Assembly (NCBI RefSeq): GCF_022352215.1
Contig: NZ_JAKRWF010000001.1
Span: forward strand, 1,612,001-1,676,000
Origin: Flavihumibacter cheonanensis
GTDB taxonomy: Bacteria > Bacteroidota > Bacteroidia > Chitinophagales > Chitinophagaceae
Direction of reading: 5' to 3'
Length of the DNA stretch: 64,000 bases
This document shows, one piece after another, positions 9,501 to 17,701 of the stretch. The notes under the pieces are model-generated. The model ran no database searches. It worked only from the letters and a program-made list of their open reading frames with translations, and was not told where the DNA came from. The first letter of the stretch is position 1; the number at the start of each line of letters is the position of its first letter. The position numbers were made by a program, and so were the translations under genes.

Positions 9501-11418
9501 CCCGGCTATTTTGATAGAGGGTAACTTCTCCTCTTGTATTCTCACAACTATTGGTGAAAAAGCTGATATCAGGGAAACCCTTTTTAATTTCGATGTAATT
9601 TTCTTTCCGAATGGTATCTGCACAGTTTCCATTGACAGCAATTAATTGAATAGAATAAATACCTTCCGTTTGAAACTGGTGAATGGCATTGCTTCCATTA
9701 AACGAAGTTGGACCCCAGTCTCCACCAAAATCCCAGATATAACGGGTAACGGTACCCGTAGTCAAGTTTTCAAATTCTACCGGTGAATTTCCGCAGATAA
9801 TTAACGTGTCGGTAGTAAAATCAGCTGTTGGTTGCCGGTTGATCAGAACTTGAATGGTTTCAGTTCCTTTGCAACCCGATTTAGTAGTGAAGTTCAGTTT
9901 TACAGTGAACACTCCTTCTTTGGTAAAGGTATGAGTTGGTTCCGCATCCGTAGAACTGCCACCATCGCCGAAATCCCATGCATATGTATCAATTTCCTCT
10001 GATGAATTAGTACCAAATTTATTTGTCAGATTGATACAACCTGACAAGGCACCGGATAACAGATTTATTGAAACACTAGGTTTGTAAATATCAATATACC
10101 GTTGAACCGTTGACACACACCCCGAGGCATTTTCAACCTGCAAGCCGATCAGGTAGGAGCGATTGCTTGTAAAAGTATACGACCCTTCTTTTGTTGTTGA
10201 AAATGAATTACCATTGTCCACTGCCCATCTCCATTTAACAGCAGTTGCAGAAGTGTCTTTGAAACGTACTGTTGCCGGAGCTCCGCAGGCAGAACCAAAA
10301 TCCACCACAAAACCTTGTAAATCGGGACCGGTTTTCACTTCCACCTCTTTGGTTACCGTTTGGGAACAGGCTCCAAAATTGGCTGTCATGGACAGTTTCC
10401 GTGTACCGGACTGATTGAATACAAACTGTACAGGTGAATTTCCTGTTGAATAGGCAGCGCTTCCATCATCTGCTGACCAGCTTACATAATCAGGAGTTGG
10501 ACTGCTCGTATTCTGTAATTCAATCACGCTACTGTTACATATCAGATCCGGAAGTTTAAAATCGGCTGTGAAGTCTGCAACCCGGATCGTAACGGGAGCA
10601 CTGGTAGCTGAACATCCCAGCTCATTTTTTACCGTCAACTGTGCTTTAAATTGTCCCTTTTTGCCGTAGGTATGGGTCGGAGATCCGGTAGTTGAGCCAG
10701 CCCCATCTCCAAAATCCCAGCTATAGGTAAGCGTACCCGGACCGTTGCTTGTATTGATGAATGAAACCGGATCCGACTCTTTACAAACAGACGCTTCAGG
10801 CACATTAAATGCGGCAGAAATGGGTTCCAGAATTTCAACAAGGGCCGTTTTTTCAAGCGTACGAAAACAACCAAAACTATTCGTTACAGTAAGACTAACA
10901 GAAGCTTTCTGTGCCGACTGGTAAGTATGGGTTACTTTTTGAAGAGTTGCTCCCTGCTGCAAACCACCATCTCCAAAATCCCAGAAATAACTGGTAATCG
11001 TACCATCTCCGGCTGTGGAATTACTGGTTAGCTCAACAGGGAACGGAGCACAACCTTTTAGAACATTTGCTTCAAAATTAACTTCGGGCTTTTTGTATAC
11101 GGTCAATTCCAATGTTTTGGTGGAAGTCTGGTTTCCGTCACGGGCAGTCAGTGTTACCGTATAAATTTTTTCTTCATTGTACGTGGCACCTGGATTTTTC
11201 AGTGTGGAACTGTTCCCATTTCCAAAGGTCCAGGAATAGGTGGTGGATGAAGTAGTACCGGTGGAGGTATTGGTAAAACCAACGGCATGAGGTGCACATC
11301 CTCCTGGTTTATCAATGGTAAAATCCGCCTTTAACTGACTGTATGCCGGAAGCTTGAAAAGAATCAGCAAAAATGCCAATCCTATAACAATAGGAAGTTT
11401 AGGTCGCGGGGAATCCAT
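6487..11418 (-). CDS. Giant PKD-repeat protein with T9SS type B sorting domain
   Basis: This is a 1643-residue secreted protein. A signal peptide (PIVIGLAFLLILFKLPAYSQ) is followed by roughly 14 PKD/Ig-like repeats, seen from the recurring core W-[DT]-F-G-[DN]-G (for example YAWDFGDGGSS, YTWDFGDGSAP, FTWDFGDGTLLQ). Some copies are degenerate, such as SWSADDGS and WRWAVDNG. The last ~90 residues, beginning at SIPNAFTPNNDGKNDRFN, are the gliding-motility-type C-terminal domain (TIGR04131-like) that directs export and attachment by the type IX secretion system. It is probably a surface adhesin or a protein binding large polymers; no catalytic domain is seen. Many Cys residues suggest disulphides between sheets. 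Confidence 0.93.
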   Translation of the reverse strand: MDSPRPKLPIVIGLAFLLILFKLPAYSQLKADFTIDKPGGCAPHAVGFTNTSTGTTSSTTYSWTFGNGNSSTLKNPGATYNEEKIYTVTLTARDGNQTSTKTLELTVYKKPEVNFEANVLKGCAPFPVELTSNSTAGDGTITSYFWDFGDGGLQQGATLQKVTHTYQSAQKASVSLTVTNSFGCFRTLEKTALVEILEPISAAFNVPEASVCKESDPVSFINTSNGPGTLTYSWDFGDGAGSTTGSPTHTYGKKGQFKAQLTVKNELGCSATSAPVTIRVADFTADFKLPDLICNSSVIELQNTSSPTPDYVSWSADDGSAAYSTGNSPVQFVFNQSGTRKLSMTANFGACSQTVTKEVEVKTGPDLQGFVVDFGSACGAPATVRFKDTSATAVKWRWAVDNGNSFSTTKEGSYTFTSNRSYLIGLQVENASGCVSTVQRYIDIYKPSVSINLLSGALSGCINLTNKFGTNSSEEIDTYAWDFGDGGSSTDAEPTHTFTKEGVFTVKLNFTTKSGCKGTETIQVLINRQPTADFTTDTLIICGNSPVEFENLTTGTVTRYIWDFGGDWGPTSFNGSNAIHQFQTEGIYSIQLIAVNGNCADTIRKENYIEIKKGFPDISFFTNSCENTRGEVTLYQNSRDAETYTWDFGDGSAPVQWTSGQESIRHTYTKTGAYKVRLTITNGSCTVSDSVETAVLLKQQPVLSSVTKELCSNDAIDIKIDGLEGNPRPSTWSNSSHYLIVEGQYQDGSRLEGFSEQLVPNWTTVYSARYRNLDPAKKGIKMILQSHFFGCYDTTNLLPLVIKGPIADFEMAKDFYCFKDSVQLVDRSVGQNNVPIVKWEWTLGDGQSITRNNADPVKHLYENPQPYYARLKVTDAEGCFHVTGEYAKQVLVYGPKASFDFSPQRVIPQNTVSFFSTSNLYPYNPMDYRWRFQDGSINQGAFVSKYYPRVTNDTVRMIARDLITGCRDTAYKVVVVKDVSAGFTYTTSYINNNSCPPVVASFINTSDNYQYIRWDFGNGRSAGNQNNVSSTYELPGVYTVTLYAYGFNNSVDSLKVPIEIKGPYAILSADTIFGCQDLSVQLSAVVRNASSFTWDFGDGTLLQTTDTFAVHRYLSPGIYQPALIMKDSSGCAGTSRIDDKIIIDQLKTTAKAEPALVCDSGFVQLDPTTISLAATELGLPLTYRWQSGNGQSSNTEKPSFYLNRPGEYIATIEIVSPFGCIANSEVDIKVNRVTQASIAGPQAVCENADVTFTGSADREGDLEWLWSLGNGAIASQPTPGIIRYERAGNYPVQLIVAHNGCRDIVNWNLTVHPNPVPGLTPKDPVLCLGNSVQLSVRDGVQYQWKPAQGIANLNIPNPFISPTVSASYHATVINQFGCVSMDSTTVTVAQPIQLQVAADTAVCRGFSVNLPVSGASSYQWISGEGLNSSTSPNPIASPVTDTRYRVVGYDAYNCFTDTAEVLVLVRELPTVEAGNDIRLATGEQVQLKPTYSADVVSYNWSPRWFVSCATCPEPLAFPRDNAPITITVQNQYGCVATDAVGFRLECAENVSIPNAFTPNNDGKNDRFNLMGKGIREVKSLRIYSRLGDVIFERENFQIGERQAGWDGTITGNPAAAGTYVYFAEFICDTGELFTRKGTIIVVR

Positions 11419-11512
11419 GCAAGTTAGTTCTGGGGCAGGTTTACTGCAATATAACCTGATAGAGCAAGAAAGACAAGCGCTTATACAGGTTATTTTTTCA
11501 TTATTTTGCCCA

Positions 11513-13411
11513 ATGGATTATTTCAGGCAACTGGCCCTGGCACTAAAACAGGAATGGCAGGAAGACAAGCTAAACTTTGATGAACAGGTTCGCCGCAGTT
11601 CTGTTCAGGATCGAAGAGCCAACGGATACAGCTGGTATCCTGTGGCCATAAGAGATACCGAATTGGGTAAAGGAGATTACCTTACCGTGCAGTTTGAACG
11701 CACCACACATACCGAAATCTCCCATTTATTCCGTTTTGGGGGAGCTGCTACCCTCTTCTCTCAACACCATCCAGATTCCAACCGGCTGGAAGGCATTATT
11801 ACACATGTTTCGGGTAATACACTGAAAATCAATTTTCGCACCGAAGAACTTCCCGATTGGGCAGATGATGGTAAACTGGGTATTGACCTGGCATTTGACG
11901 ATAACAGCTACGAGGAAATGCGAAAAGCACTTCAGCTGGCAGATTCCTTAAAAGACAAAAAGGAAGAAGGCAGACTGATCCGGATTCTGACAGGAGAAGA
12001 AACTCCCGCCTGGAGAAGAGAACCATCCAGTTTCACCAGTGCTGCGCTGAATGAAAGCCAGCAGGCGGCTGTACGGAAGATTATAGATGCCCAGGACCTG
12101 GCCATTGTTCATGGTCCGCCTGGCACTGGCAAAACCACTACCCTGATTGAAGCCATTAAAACACTCTGCCAAACTGAAAAGGGCCCGCTGCTGGTGGTTG
12201 CGCCCAGCAATGCAGCGGTTGATCTGTTAAGCGAGAAAGCTGCAGATGCCGGATGCTCTGTTCTTCGAATAGGCAATCCCGTTAGAGTATCAGAAAAATT
12301 GCAGGCACTGACACTGGATGAAAAACTGTCAATTCATCCCCGCATGAAAGAAATCCGGCGAATGAAAAAACAGGCGGATGAATACCGAACCATGGCGCAT
12401 AAGTATAAACGGAGTTTCGGCAAAGTAGAATGGGAACAACGAAAAGCATTATTTAAAGAAGCCCGGGCCATCATGAAGGAAGTGGATAACACCATGGAAT
12501 ACATGACCCGCGATATCATTGAAAAATCCCAGGTGATAACAGCCACGCTGGTTGGTGCCGCTCATTACACCATCACCGACCTTCGGTATGCTGCAGTAAT
12601 AATGGATGAAGCTACTCAGGCACTGGAACCCGCAGCCTGGATTCCAATACTGAAAACCAGAAAACTGGTTCTGGCAGGGGATCATCAGCAACTGGCACCA
12701 ACCGTAAAAAGCCAGGGAGCGGCAGCAGCCGGACTCGCCACGTCACTCTTTGAAAAACTGGTACAGCGGTTGCCCGAGACCGTTACCATGTTAACAACTC
12801 AATACCGGATGAATGCCGGTATCATGGAATTCTCAAACCGGAAATTTTATGAAGGTAAATTGTTGGCGGATGCGCTTGTGGCAAACCATACCATATTTCC
12901 GGCCGATGCTCCTTTTCTTTTTATTGATACAGCCGGTTGCGGTTTTGAAGAGAAACAGGTAGGCACCAGTACCAGCAACCCGGAAGAGGCAACCTTCCTG
13001 GTAAACTATTTCACCCGGTACTGGAAGGAAGTAACGGATGCCGGCATACCTGCCAAAGACCTCAGTATCGGGATCATTGCGCCTTATAAAGAACAATTGG
13101 AAGCCATCCGGCAGGCAGTTGAAAATGCAGGTTCAGTTCCTTTTATTCAGCAACTATCCATCAATACCGTGGATAGCTTCCAAGGGCAGGAACGCGATAT
13201 TATCCTCATCAGTATGACCCGCTCCAATCCAGACAGCCGGATTGGGTTTCTTTCTGAAATACGACGCATGAATGTGGCTATGACAAGAGCAAAGAAAAAG
13301 CTGGTCATCATTGGCGATAGCAGCACCCTCGCCCAACATGCCTTTTACAGCGAACTTATTGAACTGGCTGAACAACGTTATGCCTACCAAAGTGCCTGGG
13401 AGTATATGTAA
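11513..13411 (+). CDS. UPF1/IGHMBP2-like SF1 helicase
   Basis: This is a 632-residue cytoplasmic superfamily 1 DNA/RNA helicase. An N-terminal beta-barrel-like region (residues ~1-160) precedes the motor. The motor shows Walker A HGPPGTGKTTT, motif II IMDEATQALEP, motif III LAGDHQQLAP, motif V VDSFQGQERDIILISMTRS and motif VI MNVAMTRAKKKLVIIGD. The order and the DEAT box match the UPF1/IGHMBP2 (Smubp-2) branch. The frame runs upstream to 11354, but that part overlaps the divergent PKD gene's start. The ATG at 11513, beginning MDYFRQLALALKQEW, fits the family start. It is likely a repair or RNA metabolism helicase with no local partner. Confidence 0.9.
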   Translation: MDYFRQLALALKQEWQEDKLNFDEQVRRSSVQDRRANGYSWYPVAIRDTELGKGDYLTVQFERTTHTEISHLFRFGGAATLFSQHHPDSNRLEGIITHVSGNTLKINFRTEELPDWADDGKLGIDLAFDDNSYEEMRKALQLADSLKDKKEEGRLIRILTGEETPAWRREPSSFTSAALNESQQAAVRKIIDAQDLAIVHGPPGTGKTTTLIEAIKTLCQTEKGPLLVVAPSNAAVDLLSEKAADAGCSVLRIGNPVRVSEKLQALTLDEKLSIHPRMKEIRRMKKQADEYRTMAHKYKRSFGKVEWEQRKALFKEARAIMKEVDNTMEYMTRDIIEKSQVITATLVGAAHYTITDLRYAAVIMDEATQALEPAAWIPILKTRKLVLAGDHQQLAPTVKSQGAAAAGLATSLFEKLVQRLPETVTMLTTQYRMNAGIMEFSNRKFYEGKLLADALVANHTIFPADAPFLFIDTAGCGFEEKQVGTSTSNPEEATFLVNYFTRYWKEVTDAGIPAKDLSIGIIAPYKEQLEAIRQAVENAGSVPFIQQLSINTVDSFQGQERDIILISMTRSNPDSRIGFLSEIRRMNVAMTRAKKKLVIIGDSSTLAQHAFYSELIELAEQRYAYQSAWEYM

Positions 13412-13414
13412 CCC

Positions 13415-14116
13415 TTATTGCTGCGCGAATACCTTTTTTAATAATTCGGTAACGCGTGCAGCAGGATCCTTCCGGATTTTCTGCTCCTCCAACGCCAGTT
13501 CATGAAAAATACCTGCAATCGCTTTCTCGGTTACGTAGGCCGTTAAGTCGGTATTGACGGGTGTACGGGAAACTTTATTGTAAGCAGAAAACACATCGTT
13601 CCAGTATTTGGTAGCATCCACCTGCTTCAAAGAGGATTCAATAACAGGGCGAAAGGCTTCCGTTAAGGCCAGATTGGTTTTCTCTTTAAAATAATTCGTA
13701 GCCGCAAAATCCCCACCTTTTAAAATACCGACTGCATCGTTAATAGTCATTTGCTGGATAGCATTTTTAAAAATGGGAAGAGCAGATTTGGATGCTTCCT
13801 CCGCCCCCCTGTTCATGGACTGGATGGCTTTATCTACAACAGAACCCAAACCGATACTCCGCAAGGTAGATTCCACTTTCTGTGCTTCGGGCGGCATCAG
13901 GATTTTCAATGCAGCATTGGAGAAAAATCCATTTACTGCACTAAGGCGACTGGTACTATTGGCTGCGCCAACGCTTAAAGCTTCTTTTAATCCGGCAGCA
14001 ATCTGGGTCGTATTGGTTTCATTACCAGTAGGCAATCCACTCAAAATCTGTTGAGTGCTTTCACACCCTGCTCCTACTACCCATACCATAAATGCTGCCA
14101 GTACTATCTTTTTCAT
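13415..14116 (-). CDS. DUF4197 lipoprotein
   Basis: This 233-residue protein has a lipoprotein signal peptide (KKIVLAAFMVWVVGAGC), so it should be anchored in the envelope. The mature part is mostly helical and matches the DUF4197 pattern: AAGLKEALSVGAANS, KILMPPEAQKVE, a middle DAVGILKGGDFAATNYF and the C-terminal ITEKAI-like TEKAIAGIFHELA. The function is unknown. It sits three bases from the end of the convergent helicase gene and twelve bases after the DUF92 gene on the same strand, probably in one operon with DUF92 and the dehydrogenase gene. Confidence 0.88.
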   Translation of the reverse strand: MKKIVLAAFMVWVVGAGCESTQQILSGLPTGNETNTTQIAAGLKEALSVGAANSTSRLSAVNGFFSNAALKILMPPEAQKVESTLRSIGLGSVVDKAIQSMNRGAEEASKSALPIFKNAIQQMTINDAVGILKGGDFAATNYFKEKTNLALTEAFRPVIESSLKQVDATKYWNDVFSAYNKVSRTPVNTDLTAYVTEKAIAGIFHELALEEQKIRKDPAARVTELLKKVFAQQ

Positions 14117-14127
14117 TTTGTTGGATT

Positions 14128-14850
14128 TTAATTGAAAGCAATACTAAGAAGAATGATGGAAATGGCCGCGATAATGGTATTCAGCACATTCACCCAGTCG
14201 TTGTTTAACAACCCTTTGCGCTGCAAGGCTGCACCAAAGAAAGAATCAGCAAGATTACCCAGGAATCCGGCCAGCACAATCCCCGCAAACTGCCAGCCAA
14301 ATGAATGCATAAACCCATAAACCAGGGCAATTAGCACAGTTCCCAGAAGACCGAAAACAAATCCTTCCAAACTCACTACGCCATCCGCTCCCCGTTGATC
14401 TGCCTTCCAGGTCAGGCAATTGAAAAAACGACGTCCATACAGGGTTCCAAGTTCTGAGGAAAGCGTATCAGAACAGGCAGCAGCGAGTACTGCGACTATT
14501 ATTAGCAACCCTTCCTCCATCCATACCGGAAACATGAGCGCAAGTACAGCCCCCAGACCCGCTATTCCTCCATTTGCCCAAACCTGGCTGGCGGAACGAT
14601 CTGCTTTTGTATGTTGAACTTCGGTTATCCATTGCCGTTTAACTTTCTTTTTCCAGCGTGTTGCTCCTGCGCCGCAGATAAAAAACAGCGCCAAGGACAG
14701 TACGCCAGTCACTCCTGTTCCCAGCCAGATCAGCCAGGCAAGTAATGCACCCGAAGCAGCTGCCGGTTTATTCAGCAAACGGGCTTTTACTGTTAGTCCT
14801 GACAACAGGATAAACAGTAATAAAAAAAGGAGATTAGTAATCCAATCCAT
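14128..14850 (-). CDS. DUF92 (TMEM19-like) membrane protein
   Basis: This is a 240-residue integral membrane protein with about six hydrophobic helices. The pattern LLNKPAAASGALLAWLIWLGTG near the N-terminus, the middle VAVLAAACSDTLSSELGTLYG and the later LAGFLGNLADSFFGAALQ match DUF92. The plant relative VTE6 is a phytyl-phosphate kinase, so an isoprenoid-phosphate kinase role is possible but unproven here. It starts directly before the stop of the upstream dehydrogenase gene (no spacer), so the two are co-transcribed. Confidence 0.85.
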   Translation of the reverse strand: MDWITNLLFLLLFILLSGLTVKARLLNKPAAASGALLAWLIWLGTGVTGVLSLALFFICGAGATRWKKKVKRQWITEVQHTKADRSASQVWANGGIAGLGAVLALMFPVWMEEGLLIIVAVLAAACSDTLSSELGTLYGRRFFNCLTWKADQRGADGVVSLEGFVFGLLGTVLIALVYGFMHSFGWQFAGIVLAGFLGNLADSFFGAALQRKGLLNNDWVNVLNTIIAAISIILLSIAFN

Positions 14851-15837
14851 TTATAGCATTGCTTTCCAGTAATGCAGCCAGTCGAGCATACGACTCGTAT
14901 ACCCATATTCGTTATCAAACCAGGCAATAAGTTTTACTTGTTTGCCAACCACAGATGTGAGACTTCCATCAATAATCAGCGAATGCGTATTTCCCTTAAT
15001 ATCAGCCGAAACCAGTTCATCCTCTGTGTAATCTAACACCGATGCATAATTGCTTTCAGCGGCTTTTTTGAAGATGGCATTTACCTGCTCCCTGCTCACT
15101 TCTTCCTTCATTTGAAGTGTAACATCTGTCAATGCCCCATTGGTAACCGGCACACGGATCGACATGGCTGCCAGTTGACCTTTCAAAGGAAACAGTCTGT
15201 CCAGCGATTTTACCAGGTCAATTTCTACCGGGATGATGGATTCAGCCGCTGCACGCCCCCGCCTGAACTGCGGATGCGCGGTATCCACCAGCTCCTGTCG
15301 GGAAGTGTAGGAATGCAGAATATTAAAGTGTGCGGATTCTATTCCAATGGACTGCATCAGGTACAGGATATGCGTACTGCAATTGGTCATACATCCACCT
15401 GGAGAAACGATATCAACACTGGCATCCAGTTGGTGCTGATTGAAACCAAAAATCAGTAAGGGAATATCTTCTGAACCGGTGGTTGACAGCAATACTTTTC
15501 TTGCTCCGGCTTTCAGGTGTTTTTCTGCTCCGTCCCTGCTGCTAAATCGTCCTGAACATTCCAGTACCATATCAATGCCCAAGCCTTTCCAGTCAAGCCG
15601 CAGAGGATCTTCTTCCTGGAATGCTTGAATCTTTTTGCCGTCAACAGTTATCAATCCATCTTCCCTACTGATTGCCTTATGCAACGGCCCATACAGAGAA
15701 TCGTATTTCAACAGGTATACCAGGTTCACCACCGGCATCACATCGTTTACCGCTACCAGCTCAATACCTTCCTGGTTCAGCAGGCGCCGGAACAACAACC
15801 GGCCAATCCTGCCCATTCCATTGATCGCAACTCTCAT
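14851..15837 (-). CDS. GAPDH-family dehydrogenase, E4PDH/GapB-like
   Basis: This 328-residue cytosolic NAD(P)-dependent dehydrogenase is of the GAPDH family. The N-terminal Rossmann motif is INGMGRIGR. The catalytic Cys falls at residue 149 in GGCMTNC (GapA has SCTTNC), and the general-base His at 175 in ILHSYTSRQ. The Pi-binding TTGAA loop of glycolytic enzymes is replaced by IIPVEIDLVKSL. The segments SIIPVEIDL, LDYTEDELVSAD and HSLIIDGSLTSVVG resemble erythrose-4-phosphate dehydrogenase (Epd) more than GapA. It may therefore be a biosynthetic or gluconeogenic paralogue; the substrate is uncertain. It is divergent from the AraC regulator gene, with only ~60 bases between starts. Confidence 0.85.
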   Translation of the reverse strand: MRVAINGMGRIGRLLFRRLLNQEGIELVAVNDVMPVVNLVYLLKYDSLYGPLHKAISREDGLITVDGKKIQAFQEEDPLRLDWKGLGIDMVLECSGRFSSRDGAEKHLKAGARKVLLSTTGSEDIPLLIFGFNQHQLDASVDIVSPGGCMTNCSTHILYLMQSIGIESAHFNILHSYTSRQELVDTAHPQFRRGRAAAESIIPVEIDLVKSLDRLFPLKGQLAAMSIRVPVTNGALTDVTLQMKEEVSREQVNAIFKKAAESNYASVLDYTEDELVSADIKGNTHSLIIDGSLTSVVGKQVKLIAWFDNEYGYTSRMLDWLHYWKAML

Positions 15838-15897
15838 AAGGGCAATTTTGGGCGCAAAGATCAGTATTTAGTTCGTATTTTACTGAAAACAACCGGC

Positions 15898-16725
15898 TTG
15901 GAAAACAGGTTCTACCTACCTCATCCTCTTTTACAGGACAGTATTCACTGCATCATGCCGGTGCATGCAATTTTTGACACCCCTGATCCTGCAACTCCCT
16001 GTTTTTACCCACCCACACCGCAAAATTCATTGTTCCTCTACCTGCGGGATCCCATCAGTGCTCAAATCGATCCATCCAGGGATTTTATACCACAACCCAG
16101 AGCGGTTATTGTAGGGCCACAAACAAAGCCAGTTTACCTCCAACTTCACCGGGAGCACCTGGCTATCCGGATAGGTTTTCATCCTTCCGGGTTGTATCAT
16201 CTCTTGGGTATGCCCCTGCATGAACTGGTGGATAAAAGTTTTGATGCTACTGAGTTTTTTGGCCGGCCACTTACGCAACTGGTCAATCAGTTGCAGCATT
16301 GCAACGGATTCGACGAAATGGTGCGCCTTGTGGAACTTTTTCTCCTCGATCAAAGGATTTGCCAGAAGGCGATGCTTCCATTCGACCAGGCCATGCAGGT
16401 TATGCTGCAAACCGGTGGTAATTGCAGTATTGATCAGATTGCTTCCCTTGCCTGCCTCAGCAATCGTCAATTTGAGCGGGTTTGTAAAGAAAGGATTGGT
16501 CTTTCTCCCAAATACTTTGCGCGACTCATACGATTTTCCCGCGCTTACCGCATGCACGAGGAACAACCGGAGGCAACCTGGACAACCATCGCACACCATG
16601 TTGGCTATTTTGACCAGATGCATCTGATCCGGGATTTCCGTGAATTCACCTATAAATCACCCCGGGGTATTGAAAAAGAAATCAACCAGGCTCCCTTGAA
16701 AATGCAACGCGACCTCCGCTTATAA
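15898..16725 (+). CDS. AraC family transcriptional regulator
   Basis: This is a protein of about 275 residues with a C-terminal AraC-type double helix-turn-helix (CSIDQIASLACLSNRQFERV for the first helix pair, then the second with IAHHVGYFDQMHLIRDFREF). The N-terminal ~150 residues resemble the sensor domain often seen as DUF6597, which begins around YLPHPLLQ. To include that part the start must be the TTG at 15898; an ATG at 15955 would drop ~19 residues. The frame runs open into the divergent dehydrogenase gene, so the long version starting at 15625 is not credible. It may regulate its divergent neighbour. Confidence 0.82.
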   Translation: MENRFYLPHPLLQDSIHCIMPVHAIFDTPDPATPCFYPPTPQNSLFLYLRDPISAQIDPSRDFIPQPRAVIVGPQTKPVYLQLHREHLAIRIGFHPSGLYHLLGMPLHELVDKSFDATEFFGRPLTQLVNQLQHCNGFDEMVRLVELFLLDQRICQKAMLPFDQAMQVMLQTGGNCSIDQIASLACLSNRQFERVCKERIGLSPKYFARLIRFSRAYRMHEEQPEATWTTIAHHVGYFDQMHLIRDFREFTYKSPRGIEKEINQAPLKMQRDLRL

Positions 16726-16786
16726 TGTCGGATTTGTACTAGTTTTCACACATTTCAAAAGAGATTTTTGCAGTAAATAATTCGTT

Positions 16787-17683
16787 ATGAAATCTTATTT
16801 ACTGTTGCTGCTGACTTTCTTATTGCAAGACCAGGCACAAGCCCAGGATTATTCACGACTCGGTAAACTGGAAAAAGAAAGATTCACTGTTTATTTCAGT
16901 AATGGCTATCAGGCACGTGCAAGCGAAATTTCCAACCTGGTGGATACGGCTTTTACTTATTTTACCAATCAACTCTCCTTTCAACCGAAAGTGGATCTGC
17001 TGGTACTGGCAGAAGCAGACTGGAATACCTATTCCAGGTTTCGAGTGGTATATGGAATGCCACATTATGACGACCAGCGTACACTAATTGTTGCCGCGCA
17101 AGACAACCCCTTCTGGAAAAGTTTTATCCCACCCCTCAGCGAAATCCCGGAACGATGGAAAGTTCCAATAAAGTCCACTTATAGCCGGCCTGATGGTAGT
17201 ATTAGCGCAAGTGCCTTTTTTGATATACTGGCGCTTCATGAACTGTCCCATGCATTTCATATGCAAGCCAATATCAACATGCAACGCAAATGGATGGGTG
17301 AATTATTCTGTAATATCATGACTCATAGTTTTGTTGCAGAAAAAAAACCGCAATTGCTGCCGGCCTTAACGGTCTTTCCCAATTTTATAGTATCCGGAGG
17401 TTATCAGCACTACAAGTTTACCAGCCTGGAAGAACTTGAAAAAAATTATGACCAGATTGGCAAGGAGTATCCGCAAAATTATGGCTGGTACCAATGTAAC
17501 TGGCATAAAGCTGCTGGTCATTTTTATGATCAACATGGACCAGCATTTGGGCAACAAATTTGGAAAGCATTTAAATCCCAGCCTATCAGATTCTCAGATG
17601 CTGACTGGAAAACATTCCTGAAAGCACATCAATTAACACCATTGGTAAAGCTGATGGAAAATTGGCCGGATTTCGGACCTTAG
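16787..17683 (+). CDS. Exported HExxH metalloprotease-like protein
   Basis: This 298-residue protein has a signal peptide (YLLLLLTFLLQDQAQAQ). The middle holds ALHELSHAFHMQ, a textbook HExxH zinc site. A Glu ~18 residues later (WMGELFCN) could be the third ligand, giving a gluzincin-type site. The C-terminal half is helical and aromatic-rich, with no repeats. It probably acts in the periplasm or outside the cell on an unknown peptide substrate. I recognise no named family. It is followed 18 bases later by a dehydrogenase gene in the same direction. Confidence 0.75.
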   Translation: MKSYLLLLLTFLLQDQAQAQDYSRLGKLEKERFTVYFSNGYQARASEISNLVDTAFTYFTNQLSFQPKVDLLVLAEADWNTYSRFRVVYGMPHYDDQRTLIVAAQDNPFWKSFIPPLSEIPERWKVPIKSTYSRPDGSISASAFFDILALHELSHAFHMQANINMQRKWMGELFCNIMTHSFVAEKKPQLLPALTVFPNFIVSGGYQHYKFTSLEELEKNYDQIGKEYPQNYGWYQCNWHKAAGHFYDQHGPAFGQQIWKAFKSQPIRFSDADWKTFLKAHQLTPLVKLMENWPDFGP

Positions 17684-17701
17684 TTGTTCAAATGAACTCA
17701 T

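Noticed and set aside
11354-11512. Upstream start of the helicase frame
   Set aside because: It overlaps the divergent PKD gene's signal-peptide region; homology begins at the ATG 11513.
15625-15897. Long N-terminal extension of the AraC regulator
   Set aside because: It runs antisense through the start of the dehydrogenase gene, has no family likeness and Pro/Gln-rich shadow composition.
16027-16623. 198-residue minus-strand ORF inside the AraC gene
   Set aside because: Its residues mirror the AraC helix-turn-helix coding bases; no independent signal.
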